Positions 51,436 through 61,198 of a stretch of 61,307 nucleotides of DNA are shown here, piece by piece. Every line of letters starts with the position of its first letter. Position 1 is the stretch's first letter. A program made the translations under genes and the position numbers. Source of the stretch: Bacillota bacterium (GTDB taxonomy: Bacteria; Bacillota; Clostridia; Lachnospirales; Lachnospiraceae); contig JAEZGY010000064.1 in NCBI GenBank assembly GCA_023416695.1, positions 1 to 61,307 of the forward strand, given 5' to 3'. The notes beneath the pieces were generated by a model that was not told the origin of the DNA, searched no databases, and saw only the letters and a program-made list of their open reading frames with translations.

Positions 51436-51932
51436 AATATTTCTTCAATCTCACAAATATATAAGTAATGGAAATCCTTTTCTGGATAAAATTTATCGAT
51501 AATACTTTGATCTAAAAAGCTATCCTCGGTATAGCGTTGCTTAAATAATTTCTTTACCTTAATGACAAGGTTCCCCTCTTCAAAATAAGGGTAGCCATCC
51601 TTACTTACAATAGTCAATCCCGCCTTACTTATTTTATCCTCATTCCTACCGGATACTGTTCCTAGGTAGCCAAGTTCCTTTTTATAATCATCTGGGAAAA
51701 AGGTTAGAGTAAAGCCATCCGCTGCGTCAACAAACTCTCTAGTAAAACGCTGTGGTCTAATCACTACATATGCTACAGGTTTACCCCACATAATGCCAAA
51801 CCCACCCCAGGAAGCAGTCATGGTGTTTACTTTGTCGTTATTCTGGGCAGTGACAAGCATCCAGTCACTACCGATTAATTGGAAGGTGTTTTCCGTTACT
51901 TCTTGAGGCTTTATAACTTGATAAGTGTTCAT
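51420..51932 (-). CDS. Flavin reductase-like FMN-binding protein
   Basis: This 170-aa protein has the split-barrel flavin reductase fold: NTMTASWGGFGIMWGKPVAYVVIRPQRFT is the FMN phosphate-binding region, and FTLTFFPDDYKKELGYLGTVSG follows. It may reduce flavins or act as a small NAD(P)H-FMN oxidoreductase. ATG 51932 lies after AAGGAGG; an in-frame ATG at 51953 lies before that site. Confidence 0.88.
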   Translation of the reverse strand: MNTYQVIKPQEVTENTFQLIGSDWMLVTAQNNDKVNTMTASWGGFGIMWGKPVAYVVIRPQRFTREFVDAADGFTLTFFPDDYKKELGYLGTVSGRNEDKISKAGLTIVSKDGYPYFEEGNLVIKVKKLFKQRYTEDSFLDQSIIDKFYPEKDFHYLYICEIEEILKKAL

Positions 51933-52133
51933 TTTATATCCTCCTTGTTTCAAAGGGATTCCCCATATTCTATTGTATGATATTAGGTAAGGGAAGAACC
52001 CTAGTTATTTATTTTATTATATGTAACCTAAATTATCCTGTCAAATAGGAGGGAGAATGTGCTATAATTCACTTTTGTTTACCTATATAATATGATATAC
52101 TGAGAGGGATTTGTAAGAAAGAGGTTATAAACT

Positions 52134-52796
52134 ATGAATCAGACGATTAATTATCAAAAGAAACTAGATCAATTAATAGATGGTTTTCAAAAAGAAAATA
52201 GAGTTCCTACGTTATTACTTCATAGCTGCTGTGGTCCATGTAGTAGTTACTGTTTGGAATATCTTTCTCAATATTTTAATATTACCATCTTTTTTTATAA
52301 TCCTAATATTTCTCCAGCATCAGAGTATGAGCGAAGAGCAAATGAGCAGCAAAGGTTAATTGAAGAGCTTGATGCGTTGCACCCTATAAAATTTCGCCTT
52401 GGCAATTATGATGCTGACCGTTTTTATGCTATGGCAAAGGGATTAGAAAAGGAACCAGAGGGTGGAAAGAGATGCTTTGGCTGTTATGAATTACGGCTAA
52501 GAGAAGCAGCTATTGCTTGTAAGGAGTTAGGCATTGATTATTTTACCACTACTTTATCTATCAGTCCTCATAAAAATGCTGTAAAGCTAAATGAGATTGG
52601 TGAAGCAGTAGGAAAGGAATATGGTGTCACCTATTTGCCATCGGATTTTAAAAAGAAGAATGGTTATAAGCGTTCCGTGGAACTGTCAAAGGAACATCAT
52701 TTATATCGTCAGGATTACTGTGGTTGTGTGTATTCCAAGCTGGAGGCCGAGCAAAGAATAAAGGAACAAGAGATTACTAAAGGTGTAAAGGAGTAG
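52134..52796 (+). CDS. queH: Epoxyqueuosine reductase QueH
   Basis: This 220-aa iron-sulfur protein belongs to the DUF208/QueH family, which performs the last step of queuosine synthesis on tRNA in organisms without QueG. It has LLLHSCCGPCSSYC (C32, C33, C36, C40), EYERRANEQQRLI, KRCFGCYELRL, TTTLSISPHKNAVKLNEIG and the C-terminal QDYCGCVYS. It uses a cobalamin-independent route. A zinc-ribbon gene follows after 4 bp. Confidence 0.94.
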   Translation: MNQTINYQKKLDQLIDGFQKENRVPTLLLHSCCGPCSSYCLEYLSQYFNITIFFYNPNISPASEYERRANEQQRLIEELDALHPIKFRLGNYDADRFYAMAKGLEKEPEGGKRCFGCYELRLREAAIACKELGIDYFTTTLSISPHKNAVKLNEIGEAVGKEYGVTYLPSDFKKKNGYKRSVELSKEHHLYRQDYCGCVYSKLEAEQRIKEQEITKGVKE

Positions 52797-52800
52797 GAAG

Positions 52801-53013
52801 ATGACCTGTAAGCATTGTGGAAGTCAAAATTGTATGTTGATTCAGGAAAGTGAATCACAAAGTAAAGGATTTGGTGTTTGCAAAAGTCTGTGTGGATATT
52901 TTGTATTAGGACCAATTGGATTGCTATGTGGTTTATGTGGGATGGGAAAAGGAAAAACAACAACGAAACATTACTGGATCTGTAATAGTTGTGGCCACAA
53001 ATTTAGAGCCTAA
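52801..53013 (+). CDS. Small zinc-ribbon membrane-associated protein
   Basis: This 70-aa protein has CKHCGSQNC at the N-terminus and CNSCGHKF at the C-terminus, flanking a glycine- and leucine-rich stretch that could sit at the membrane. The two CxxC pairs probably bind one zinc. The start follows AAAGGAG closely. Its function is unknown; co-transcription with queH is likely from the 4-bp gap. Confidence 0.7.
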   Translation: MTCKHCGSQNCMLIQESESQSKGFGVCKSLCGYFVLGPIGLLCGLCGMGKGKTTTKHYWICNSCGHKFRA

Positions 53014-53053
53014 GATACTAGAAAGTATTACTTGGTTGTAAGAGGAGTAGGCT

Positions 53054-53476
53054 ATGAAAGAAGAATCTCATGATAGAAAACAGATACAACATCATAACCA
53101 TAACCATAGCCAGATGGATAGATGGATTCGTTTCATGGAACTTGGAGCGAAAACTGGTTGTCATCAGATGCCGGAGAGAAGCTTTACAGTAAAAGGCTAT
53201 CAGTTCCCAATATGCGCGAGATGCTGTGGAGTATTTCTAGGCTATTTTGTGGCGCCCATAGCATATGTAAAGCTGGGGGTTCATAGATTAAAGAACTTTG
53301 CTTTTGCTGGCTTACTACTTATGTTTTTAGATTGGTTGTTGCAAGCGATTCACATTAAGGAGTCTAATAATAGTAGAAGGCTAATAACTGGTATAGCAGG
53401 TGGTTTTGGTAGCATGGTGATTTTCTTAAAGTTATTAGGTGTTGTTGTCTATAGAATCAAAAAATGGGTCCATTAA
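53054..53476 (+). CDS. DUF2085 family membrane protein
   Basis: This 140-aa protein has a His-rich N-terminus (HHNHNHSQ), then the family motif GCHQMPERSFTVKGYQFPICARCCGVFLGY, which includes a likely metal-binding CHQ and CARC, and two or three membrane segments. DUF2085 proteins are of unknown function; the His/Cys pattern suggests metal binding at the membrane. It is probably in the queH unit. Confidence 0.8.
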   Translation: MKEESHDRKQIQHHNHNHSQMDRWIRFMELGAKTGCHQMPERSFTVKGYQFPICARCCGVFLGYFVAPIAYVKLGVHRLKNFAFAGLLLMFLDWLLQAIHIKESNNSRRLITGIAGGFGSMVIFLKLLGVVVYRIKKWVH

Positions 53477-53481
53477 TATAA

Positions 53482-53536
53482 AAAGGGAGTGCCTCTTTCT
53501 AGCTGCAAAGTAGTTAGAAGTGGCACTCTCTTTATT
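53482..53536. terminator. Bidirectional terminator
   Basis: The stem AAAGGGAGTGCC (53482-53493) pairs with 53522-53533 with one wobble pair. Inner pairing (CTTTCTA with TAGAAG) closes the loop. It lies between convergent genes. Confidence 0.75.
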
Positions 53537-53538
53537 AA

Positions 53539-55521
53539 TTACAGTTCAGTATTTTCAATGACATCCTGTTTTTCTACAACTTCCTCAGATTTTATAGCGA
53601 CTCCTAATTTATCTAAGGTGATAAATTTTAAAAGACTATCCAAAATGGTACTATTGCCACCGTCTTTGTTATCTCCCATATTTACAACAGTTTTTGGAAC
53701 TAGATCGATATGGCTATTCTTAATGGCATCTGATAATTTATCTGTAACTTCCTGAATCACTCGGTATTCAGCACCACCATAAGCTTTTACCTGTGCATCA
53801 ATCGCTTGAGCTCTTGCTAGACCAACGCTAGATTCCTTGGAAGCCTCTGCATTACCTTCAAGTTTAATCTTTTCTGCATTTGCTTTTGCAATGGAAACAA
53901 TCTGGTTAGCTTCTTGTTCTGCCCTCTTAGCCAAAGCAGCACCGCTATTGCCTTCAATTTCAATTTGAATCTTAGATTTTGTAAGGGATCCCTGTTGCTC
54001 GGCAACGGCTTGTGCTTCACGAAGGGACTTTTCACTTTCTGCAGCAGATTGTTGTTTCTGGTAAGTTACTTTCTTTTCTTCTGCAATTTGTCGTTCACGA
54101 AGCTGGGTTAGAATGTTTTCAATCTGTGTATCTCCAGAGACTGTCTTTGGTGTACCAATCAATACTTCTTCTAGTTGAAGGTTATATTTTTGGAATTTAT
54201 CCTTCATTTCCTTAACAGCTTTTTCACGAATGTCACTACGTTCTTGAATCAACTCTATTAATGTTTTCGTCTGAGCAACATCCTTAAAATATGCACTTAC
54301 TAATGGATCAAGGGATTGATTTACTAGCATACTGATGTCACCAAATCTTTGTATTACCCATGGAGCTTGCTTGTAATCGATATGCATAACTACGGACAAA
54401 GGAAGGGATGGCTCAAAAGCATCCTTTGTTATTATGTCAACCTCAGTAAGGTTTTCATCGTACTTATGAGCACCAATCTCAGATTTGTTCCATTTGAGAA
54501 TGATGTTAGTAGTAGGAACTAAGACAACTTTACCAGCATCTGTATTAAAAGCATACTTACCTGGCATCAAAGGCTTTTCAAGAACACCCTTGCAGCCTTC
54601 ACCAACTAACTCTCCATGTCTGTAATCACTTCCTGTTGTATCAACACCTGCGGCGCCAAAGAAAGATACTACAACGCCAACAAAACCAATGGGAACCACT
54701 GTTTTAGGTCTAAGCTCTATGGTTGCAAATAAGCGATTGATATAGTAGGTACCATCTATTAATACTTGCAACTGTTTACCGCGTTTTCCGCCAAGCTCTA
54801 GGAATTTTTCAGGATCTTGGAAGCTTGCATGTTCTGGTCCCATATCAGGAGCAATAATCTCACCATTGGCTAAGGATTGACCATCATGAACAGTCACAAT
54901 ACCCATCATATCACTTTCCTGTCCGCTATTGCCCATAATGACGATTGGACGAAATGCATCTCGTGCCCCTAAAGTTGCTTGCATTGTGGCTAAAGCCTGC
55001 CTCTCGCTGGCATTCCCCATACCAATGGTTTTAATATCTGTCGGTGTTATAATAACAAACTGAGCTAAGTTGATTGCATAGGTACCTTCTCTTAAGATCC
55101 CTCTTTGAGGTCCTCTTTGGCCACCATTTTGTATAAATCCTTTTACATCCTGAAAGTTATTGGCTTCCTTTACTACTTTACCTAGGGTTTGAACTGGGTT
55201 TAATGGCTCACCATCTCTTGCAAAGATGTATGCAATCTGGCCTTGTGGAATAGTAATTAGCGGATACTTATGAACCTTAAACATGAGAGCTGATTTAAGA
55301 TGCATACCACCACGTAGTACATTTGGTTGATATCCTGCTTCTTTGTTTAGAGCAATAATGGAATCTTTTAAAGAACCTTTAAAGCTCCACCATTTCTCAA
55401 CCACTGCTACTTCATTGGAAGCGATAACACGTAAACCTAAGATTACGAAGATGAATAAATATAATACTAATAATCCTCCTAGTACTAATAAAATAATAGG
55501 TAAAGCTTCTTCGAAACTCAT
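53539..55521 (-). CDS. Large flotillin-like SPFH/Band 7 protein
   Basis: This 660-aa protein has one N-terminal membrane segment (about residues 8-28), an SPFH/Band 7 domain (from GLRVIASNEVAVVEKWW on), a long Ala/Glu/Lys-rich coiled coil (about 500-590) and a C-terminal helical end. It is longer than usual flotillins (about 450-510 aa), with an extra beta-rich region around residues 110-320. Flotillins organise membrane microdomains. No NfeD partner gene is adjacent. AAGGAAA precedes the ATG. Confidence 0.85.
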   Translation of the reverse strand: MSFEEALPIILLVLGGLLVLYLFIFVILGLRVIASNEVAVVEKWWSFKGSLKDSIIALNKEAGYQPNVLRGGMHLKSALMFKVHKYPLITIPQGQIAYIFARDGEPLNPVQTLGKVVKEANNFQDVKGFIQNGGQRGPQRGILREGTYAINLAQFVIITPTDIKTIGMGNASERQALATMQATLGARDAFRPIVIMGNSGQESDMMGIVTVHDGQSLANGEIIAPDMGPEHASFQDPEKFLELGGKRGKQLQVLIDGTYYINRLFATIELRPKTVVPIGFVGVVVSFFGAAGVDTTGSDYRHGELVGEGCKGVLEKPLMPGKYAFNTDAGKVVLVPTTNIILKWNKSEIGAHKYDENLTEVDIITKDAFEPSLPLSVVMHIDYKQAPWVIQRFGDISMLVNQSLDPLVSAYFKDVAQTKTLIELIQERSDIREKAVKEMKDKFQKYNLQLEEVLIGTPKTVSGDTQIENILTQLRERQIAEEKKVTYQKQQSAAESEKSLREAQAVAEQQGSLTKSKIQIEIEGNSGAALAKRAEQEANQIVSIAKANAEKIKLEGNAEASKESSVGLARAQAIDAQVKAYGGAEYRVIQEVTDKLSDAIKNSHIDLVPKTVVNMGDNKDGGNSTILDSLLKFITLDKLGVAIKSEEVVEKQDVIENTEL

Positions 55522-55718
55522 TTTAATTTCCTTCTTTCTATGTATTATTTACATACTATCTCACAAAACTTTTTTCATAGGTACAATAATTTTATAATTT
55601 ACATAGCGTAATTATACCTTAAATTTACAAAGTATACCATTAATTTTTGATTATAAATGGTGGTATAGGAGTTAGTAATTATTAGCCTAGATAGAGGGAT
55701 TAGTACATAAATTCAATG

Positions 55719-55747
55719 TTGACATACAATAAACGGAAGGGTATAAT
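55719..55747 (+). promoter_or_regulatory. Consensus sigma-A promoter of the feo operon
   Basis: A perfect TTGACA (55719-55724) and a perfect TATAAT (55742-55747) are 17 bp apart. The rest of the 323-bp gap (55522-55844) is AT-rich and shows nothing else but the Fur box. Confidence 0.85.
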
Positions 55748-55760
55748 GATGTAATACAAA

Positions 55761-55775
55761 TGATAATTATTCTCA
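55761..55775 (+). promoter_or_regulatory. Fur box of the feo operon
   Basis: TGATAATTATTCTCA matches the 7-1-7 Fur consensus (TGATAAT n ATTATCA) with one mismatch. It sits about 14 bp after the -10 box, where a bound repressor would block transcription when iron is plentiful. Confidence 0.85.
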
Positions 55776-55844
55776 ATAAGAAATAATAAAGGAAATCTAC
55801 ATAACAAAGATAAAACGAAGTATATGTGAAAGAGGGCTTAACCG

Positions 55845-56066
55845 ATGACAGTTAGAGACGGAAAAAAAGGGAGCAGTTATTTGGTTCAGAACATGAACTT
55901 GGAAAATGAGATTGCCTATCGATTACAAGCATTAGGGCTTACAGAGGGAACGAAAATAACTATTTTGAATAATAAACGACGTGGAGCAGTAATATTTAGA
56001 GTAAGAGGAACTAGACTGGCTGTTGGAAAAGCAATTGCTATGGCCATTGAAATACAGGAGGCGTAA
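55845..56066 (+). CDS. feoA: Ferrous iron transport protein A
   Basis: This 73-aa SH3-like protein is the small cytoplasmic partner of FeoB. It shows the family pattern RLQALGLTEGTKITILNN and ends VGKAIAMAIEIQEA. It probably modulates FeoB GTPase or transport. GAGGG precedes the ATG, and feoB starts 5 bp after its end. Confidence 0.9.
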   Translation: MTVRDGKKGSSYLVQNMNLENEIAYRLQALGLTEGTKITILNNKRRGAVIFRVRGTRLAVGKAIAMAIEIQEA

Positions 56067-56071
56067 GAGGC

Positions 56072-58117
56072 ATGAAGGAAGAATTAAATGTTGGGTTTAT
56101 AGGAAATCCCAACTGTGGAAAGACAACACTATTTAATGCATATACTGGTGCAAAGCTTAAAGTGGCAAATTGGCCTGGAGTGACGGTAGAGAAGAAGGAA
56201 GGGGCTATGAAGTACCACAATCAACATTTTAAATTGGTGGACCTTCCAGGAATATATAGTCTAACTTCTTATACCATGGAAGAAAAGCTATCTAGAGAAT
56301 ACATTTTAAGTGATCAAGTAGATGTTATAGTGGATATTGCAGATGCCTCCTGTCTTGAACGTAATTTATACTTGACTCTACAGCTAATTGAGCTTGGCAA
56401 ACCAGTCATTCTGGCCCTTAACATGATGGACATTGTTGAGGAGAGGGGAATGGAGATTGATCTTCACAGAATGCCGGAGATGCTTGGTATTCCGGTAATT
56501 CCAGTGTCTGCTAGAAAGAAAACGGGTTTAAATATTCTCATGCATACGGTTGCTCACCATAAGTCCAAGACTTGTGAGGTGTTAGAACACCATCATGATG
56601 AGTTAATTAATACAACACATAGACATCTTCACCATAAAGAATTTGCCGTTGTATATTCGGATGAGATTGAGGATAAAATAGATGAGTTGATAGTAGCACT
56701 TCATGAGTTTAATCCTGAGCTTTATAATCCAAGATGGTATGCCATTAAGCTATTAGAGACAGATAAGGATATTGTAGCTATGTTTCCTAAATCCATCACC
56801 TCTTTGGTAGATCGCAGCTATGAGAAAGAGATTATTAATCAGAAATATGATTTTATTGAAGAAATAGTAGAAGAATGTATTGTCAATAAGTCCAAAAAAG
56901 AAGCATCCACAGATCGCATTGATGCTTTTCTTACCAATCGCTATGCAGGTATCCCAGTCTTTTTGGGTATCATGGCCTTGGTATTCTTCCTTACCTTTAC
57001 GATTGGTGATTGGATGAAGGGATATTTTGAAGTGTTCCTTGATAACTTTTCCACTGCCACAAAGCACATACTTGGGCTCATTGGGGCAGGCCCTACGGTA
57101 ACCTCTTTGGTTGTAGACGGAATTATAGCTGGTGTAGGAGGAATTCTTACCTTCCTACCTAATATATTTATCTTGTTTCTAGCCCTCGCTATTCTTGAGG
57201 ATAGTGGCTATATGGCTAGAGTTGCTTATGTCATGGATGGGCTTATGGGGAAACTTGGTCTTTCTGGAAGAGCTTTTATTCCTATGTTGCTTGGGTTTGG
57301 ATGTACGGTTCCTGCTATTATGGCTTCTAGAGCACTAGAGGATATTAAGGACAAGAGAAAGGTAATTCTCATCACTCCATTTATGTCTTGTAGCGCTAAA
57401 CTACCTATTTACGTCTTGTTTTCTCAAATTTTCTTTGAGAAATATGCCATGTTTGCTGCGTTCTCCATGTATCTCATTGGATTAGCCTTAGGTATCCTAG
57501 TGGCATTAATTATGAAGCTTTTTGAAAAAAAGAAGGAGGTTAAAACCTTACTCATTGAACTTCCTGATTACAAAACACCGAATCTCTATACCATTTTTAT
57601 CTATGTATGGGATAAGGTGAAGGATTATCTTACGAAGGCGGGAACCACTATTTTTGTGGCTTCGGTTATCGTATGGTTTATCTTGAATTTTTCTATGAGT
57701 GGTATGGTAGAGGACATGAGCCAAAGCTTTGGGGCGCAGATTGGTAAGGTGTTAGTACCTATTTTAGCACCTTGTGGTCTTGGACTTTGGCAGGTAGGAG
57801 TATCCCTCATTTCTGGTCTTGCTGCCAAGGAGGTTGTAGTATCTAGCTTTTGTGTACTATATGGAATTGCGAATATTAATTCAGAGCAGGGTATGAATAC
57901 CCTACATACTACACTGTCACAGAATGGCTTTGGTGCTCTTAATGCCTTTGCACTTATGTTATTTTGTTTACTGTATACACCATGTATTGCCACCTTGGCT
58001 ACTGTAAAACGAGAGTTAGGCTCTACTAAGTGGATGGCCATTACCGTACTATTTCAGCTGACTGTAGCCTTTGTAGTAACAACATTATTCTATCAAATTG
58101 CCAGCCTAATATTATAA
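56072..58117 (+). CDS. feoB: Ferrous iron transporter FeoB
   Basis: This 681-aa transporter imports Fe(II). The N-terminal G domain has GNPNCGKTT (P-loop), DLPGIYSL, NMMD (G4) and the G5-region SARKKTG. A helical GDI-like domain follows. The membrane part contains GYMARVAYVMD, LLGFGCTVPAIMASRAL (first Gate region) and LYTPCIATLAT with its Cys residues. A His-rich patch (HHHDELINTTHRHLHHKE) lies around residue 170, between the two cytoplasmic domains. The length is close to the usual 650-800. Confidence 0.97.
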   Translation: MKEELNVGFIGNPNCGKTTLFNAYTGAKLKVANWPGVTVEKKEGAMKYHNQHFKLVDLPGIYSLTSYTMEEKLSREYILSDQVDVIVDIADASCLERNLYLTLQLIELGKPVILALNMMDIVEERGMEIDLHRMPEMLGIPVIPVSARKKTGLNILMHTVAHHKSKTCEVLEHHHDELINTTHRHLHHKEFAVVYSDEIEDKIDELIVALHEFNPELYNPRWYAIKLLETDKDIVAMFPKSITSLVDRSYEKEIINQKYDFIEEIVEECIVNKSKKEASTDRIDAFLTNRYAGIPVFLGIMALVFFLTFTIGDWMKGYFEVFLDNFSTATKHILGLIGAGPTVTSLVVDGIIAGVGGILTFLPNIFILFLALAILEDSGYMARVAYVMDGLMGKLGLSGRAFIPMLLGFGCTVPAIMASRALEDIKDKRKVILITPFMSCSAKLPIYVLFSQIFFEKYAMFAAFSMYLIGLALGILVALIMKLFEKKKEVKTLLIELPDYKTPNLYTIFIYVWDKVKDYLTKAGTTIFVASVIVWFILNFSMSGMVEDMSQSFGAQIGKVLVPILAPCGLGLWQVGVSLISGLAAKEVVVSSFCVLYGIANINSEQGMNTLHTTLSQNGFGALNAFALMLFCLLYTPCIATLATVKRELGSTKWMAITVLFQLTVAFVVTTLFYQIASLIL

Positions 58118-58128
58118 GGAGGGATTGT

Positions 58129-58287
58129 ATGGCACCTTATATCATAGGGGGATTGATTCTTTGCTATGTTGCCTTTGTTATTGTTAAAAGGGCAAAAGAG
58201 ATAAAAAAGGGACGCTATTGTAGCTGTGGTTGTGATAGCTGTAGCTCAAAATGTAAAGATTCGTTAAATAAAAAAAAGGAAATATAA
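58129..58287 (+). CDS. FeoB-associated Cys-rich membrane protein
   Basis: This 52-aa protein has one membrane segment (residues 4-20) and a Cys-rich tail CSCGCDSCSSKC. This matches the FeoB-associated Cys-rich protein family, which often follows feoB in Firmicutes and may bind iron or a cluster. The start is ATG 58129 with AAGGAGGG upstream. It lies 11 bp after feoB. Confidence 0.85.
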   Translation: MAPYIIGGLILCYVAFVIVKRAKEIKKGRYCSCGCDSCSSKCKDSLNKKKEI

Positions 58288-58347
58288 AGGTTTTGTCTAA
58301 TAATAGTTATAACCGTAGAATAGAATCTTGTCGTAAGGGGAAAGCTT

Positions 58348-59367
58348 ATGGAAACGATGAATCTTAGACAAAAACAAGAGTTAAGAGAGCATAAGTACTA
58401 TAGTCCTTATGCTTCTTTTAGTGATGCCTCTTTGGGGAGAGATGTATATGAGGACCCATGTGATATACGTACTATTTATCAAAGAGATCGAGATCGAATT
58501 CTTCATAGTAAGGCATTTCGAAGATTGAAGCAAAAAACCCAGGTATTTCTTGCACCATCAGGTGATCATTATAGAACTCGATTAACCCACACCTTAGAAG
58601 TGTCTCAAATATCTAGAACCATTACAAGGGCATTGCAACTTAATGAAGATCTAACTGAGGCCATTGCTTTAGGCCATGATTTGGGACACACCCCTTTTGG
58701 CCATGCCGGTGAGAGGGCATTAGAAGCCGTTTGTCCAGAAGGCTTTCATCATCATCTTCAGAGCCTTCGCGTAGTAGAACTTTTAGAAAAGCATGGCAAT
58801 GGTTTAAATCTTACTAAGGAAGTAAGAGATGGAATAGCCAATCATCAGACGGCTGGAAAACCATCCACCTTAGAGGGGAAGATAGTTCGCTTATCCGACA
58901 AGATTGCCTATATAAATCATGATATTGATGATGCTATTCGTGGTAAAATATTAAAAGAAGTAGATATTCCTACCAAATACACTAGTGTTTTAGGACATAG
59001 TGTTAAGGAAAGGTTGAATAAATTGATTCATGATATTATACTTTCCAGTGATGGGAAAAATGATATTATTATGTCTCCTGAAGTCGAAGAAACAATGTAT
59101 GGACTAAGAAGATTCATGTTTGTTAACGTCTATACGAATCCGATTGCTAAGGGACAGGAATCCAAGGCAGAAAATCTGGTCAAGTACCTATATGAATATT
59201 ATATTGCACATATAGACTTATTACCATCGGACTACCGTGGGCTTATTGAGAAGAAGGGTGAATCCATGGAAAGAGTAGTCTGTGATTACATTGCAGGAAT
59301 GACGGATCATTATGCCATAGAGAAATTTCAAGAAGTCAACATTCCAAAGTTTTGGAGTGTATATTAA
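58348..59367 (+). CDS. dgt: Deoxyguanosinetriphosphate triphosphohydrolase (dGTPase)
   Basis: This 339-aa HD-domain enzyme removes triphosphate from dNTPs, lowering nucleotide pools. It has RLTHTLEVSQISRTI with the first His, LGHDLGHTPFGHAGE (HD pair), and SDKIAYINHDIDD. In many clostridia this gene precedes dnaG and rpoD, as here, forming a macromolecular synthesis operon. AAGGGGA precedes the ATG. Confidence 0.95.
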   Translation: METMNLRQKQELREHKYYSPYASFSDASLGRDVYEDPCDIRTIYQRDRDRILHSKAFRRLKQKTQVFLAPSGDHYRTRLTHTLEVSQISRTITRALQLNEDLTEAIALGHDLGHTPFGHAGERALEAVCPEGFHHHLQSLRVVELLEKHGNGLNLTKEVRDGIANHQTAGKPSTLEGKIVRLSDKIAYINHDIDDAIRGKILKEVDIPTKYTSVLGHSVKERLNKLIHDIILSSDGKNDIIMSPEVEETMYGLRRFMFVNVYTNPIAKGQESKAENLVKYLYEYYIAHIDLLPSDYRGLIEKKGESMERVVCDYIAGMTDHYAIEKFQEVNIPKFWSVY

Positions 59368-59391
59368 CAAAAATTCTGCTAGGGAGGACCT

Positions 59392-61164
59392 ATGTATTAT
59401 CCAGAAGATATTGTAGAAGAAGTAAGACAACGCAATGATATTGTGGATGTAATCTCAACTTATGTAAAGTTACAAAAAAAAGGTGGGAATTATTTTGGAC
59501 TTTGTCCTTTTCATAATGAGAAAAGCCCTTCCTTTAGCGTAAGCGGACCAAAACAGATGTATCACTGCTTTGGTTGTGGTGTTGGGGGTAATGTATTCAC
59601 CTTCGTAATGGAATATGAGAATTATACCTTTGTAGAGGCTTTAAAAATGTTAGCAGAGCGTTCTGGAGTGGATCTTCCTAAGGTGGAATTTTCACAGGAA
59701 GAGAAAAAACAGGCAGATTTAAAGGCAGAGCTTCTTGAGATTAATAAAGAGGCTGCGAAATACTATTTCTATCAGTTAAAGATGGAAAATGGGGCCAACG
59801 CACTAAAATATCTTACAGACCGAGAACTGACCCTAGAGACCATACAAAAATTTGGGTTAGGCTATTCCAATAAAACTAGTAATGATTTGTACCACTATCT
59901 AAAGAAACAAGGCTATCAAGACGAAATATTAAAACAGTCAGGTCTTATTACTTTTGATGAAGCTAGAGGTATTTATGATAAGTTCTGGAACCGTGTTATG
60001 TTTCCTATTATGGATGTAAATAATAGAGTCATTGGTTTTGGAGGACGAGTTATGGGTAAGGGAGAGCCAAAGTACTTAAACTCTCCAGAAACGAAGGTGT
60101 TTGATAAGAGCCGTACTTTATATGGTATGAATCAAGCAAGAATCTCCAGAAGGCCAAATATGATTATTTGCGAGGGCTATATGGATGTAATTGCGCTTCA
60201 TCAGGCTGGCTTTAATAATGCAGTAGCTAGTTTAGGTACAGCTTTTACAGGTCTTCAGGCAAATCTGTTAAAACGATACACCAATGAGGTGCTAGTTACC
60301 TATGATAGTGATGAAGCAGGAACCAAAGCTGCACTACGTGCCATCCCTATATTAAAGGAGGCTGGGTTATCTATTAGGATAGTCAATATGCAACCATATA
60401 AAGATCCAGATGAGTTTATAAAGGCCTTAGGAGCAGAAGAGTTCCAAAAGAGGTTGGAGCAAGCAGAAAATAGTTTTTATTTTGAGATAGAGGTGTTACA
60501 GAAAAGCTATAATTTAAGTGATCCAGAAGCCAAAACAAGATTCTTTAACGAAGTTGCAAAGAAGATGCTTGTTTTTTCAGAGGAAATTGAACGCAATAAT
60601 TATATTGAGGCCATTGCTAGAAAGTATAATATTGCATTCGAGGATTTGCGGAAGCTTGTGAATCGCTATGGCGCTCAGCTTGGTGGAAGTCCATATGTAG
60701 AAAGAACCTATGAGGAAGATGCAAAGAGAAAGAAAAAGAAAGAGGACGGAATCAAGGAGTCTCAAAAAATTCTTCTTACCTGGTTAATCGAGGACACCAG
60801 CTTGTTTTCACTGTTAAGGGGAATTATTACACCAGATGATTTTTTAGACCCACTATACCATAGTGTAGCCAAAATGTTATTTGAACAGTTTGATACTACT
60901 GGACAAGTTCTACCGGCTAAAATAATTAATCACTTTGAAAGTGTAGAAGAGCAGAATGAAGTGGCTTCTTTGTTTAATAGTAGTATTGGAGAGGACTTAA
61001 GTGTTCAAGAAAGAGAAAAAGCATTAAATGAAACTATCATAAAAATAAAAAAGAACAGTCTTGATAATGCAAGCCGAACTGTAACCGATATAAAAAAATT
61101 ACAGGAGATTATCAAAGAACAGGCCAATTTACAGAAATTGCATATTTCTTTGAATCGTGGTTAG
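59392..61164 (+). CDS. dnaG: DNA primase
   Basis: This 590-aa enzyme makes RNA primers for replication. The N-terminal CHC2 zinc finger reads CPFHNEKSPSFSV with CFGCGVGGN. The catalytic TOPRIM domain has ICEGYMDVIAL and TYDSDEAG. The C-terminal DnaB-binding helical domain follows. GGGAGG precedes the ATG. It is 24 bp after dgt and 34 bp before the sigma factor gene. Confidence 0.97.
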   Translation: MYYPEDIVEEVRQRNDIVDVISTYVKLQKKGGNYFGLCPFHNEKSPSFSVSGPKQMYHCFGCGVGGNVFTFVMEYENYTFVEALKMLAERSGVDLPKVEFSQEEKKQADLKAELLEINKEAAKYYFYQLKMENGANALKYLTDRELTLETIQKFGLGYSNKTSNDLYHYLKKQGYQDEILKQSGLITFDEARGIYDKFWNRVMFPIMDVNNRVIGFGGRVMGKGEPKYLNSPETKVFDKSRTLYGMNQARISRRPNMIICEGYMDVIALHQAGFNNAVASLGTAFTGLQANLLKRYTNEVLVTYDSDEAGTKAALRAIPILKEAGLSIRIVNMQPYKDPDEFIKALGAEEFQKRLEQAENSFYFEIEVLQKSYNLSDPEAKTRFFNEVAKKMLVFSEEIERNNYIEAIARKYNIAFEDLRKLVNRYGAQLGGSPYVERTYEEDAKRKKKKEDGIKESQKILLTWLIEDTSLFSLLRGIITPDDFLDPLYHSVAKMLFEQFDTTGQVLPAKIINHFESVEEQNEVASLFNSSIGEDLSVQEREKALNETIIKIKKNSLDNASRTVTDIKKLQEIIKEQANLQKLHISLNRG

Positions 61165-61198
61165 ACTATTAGGAGATTGAAAAAAAGGGTGGTAATAT

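Noticed and set aside
58030..58128. Longer start for the FeoB-associated protein
   Set aside because: It would overlap the end of feoB, whereas ATG 58129 follows AAGGAGGG.
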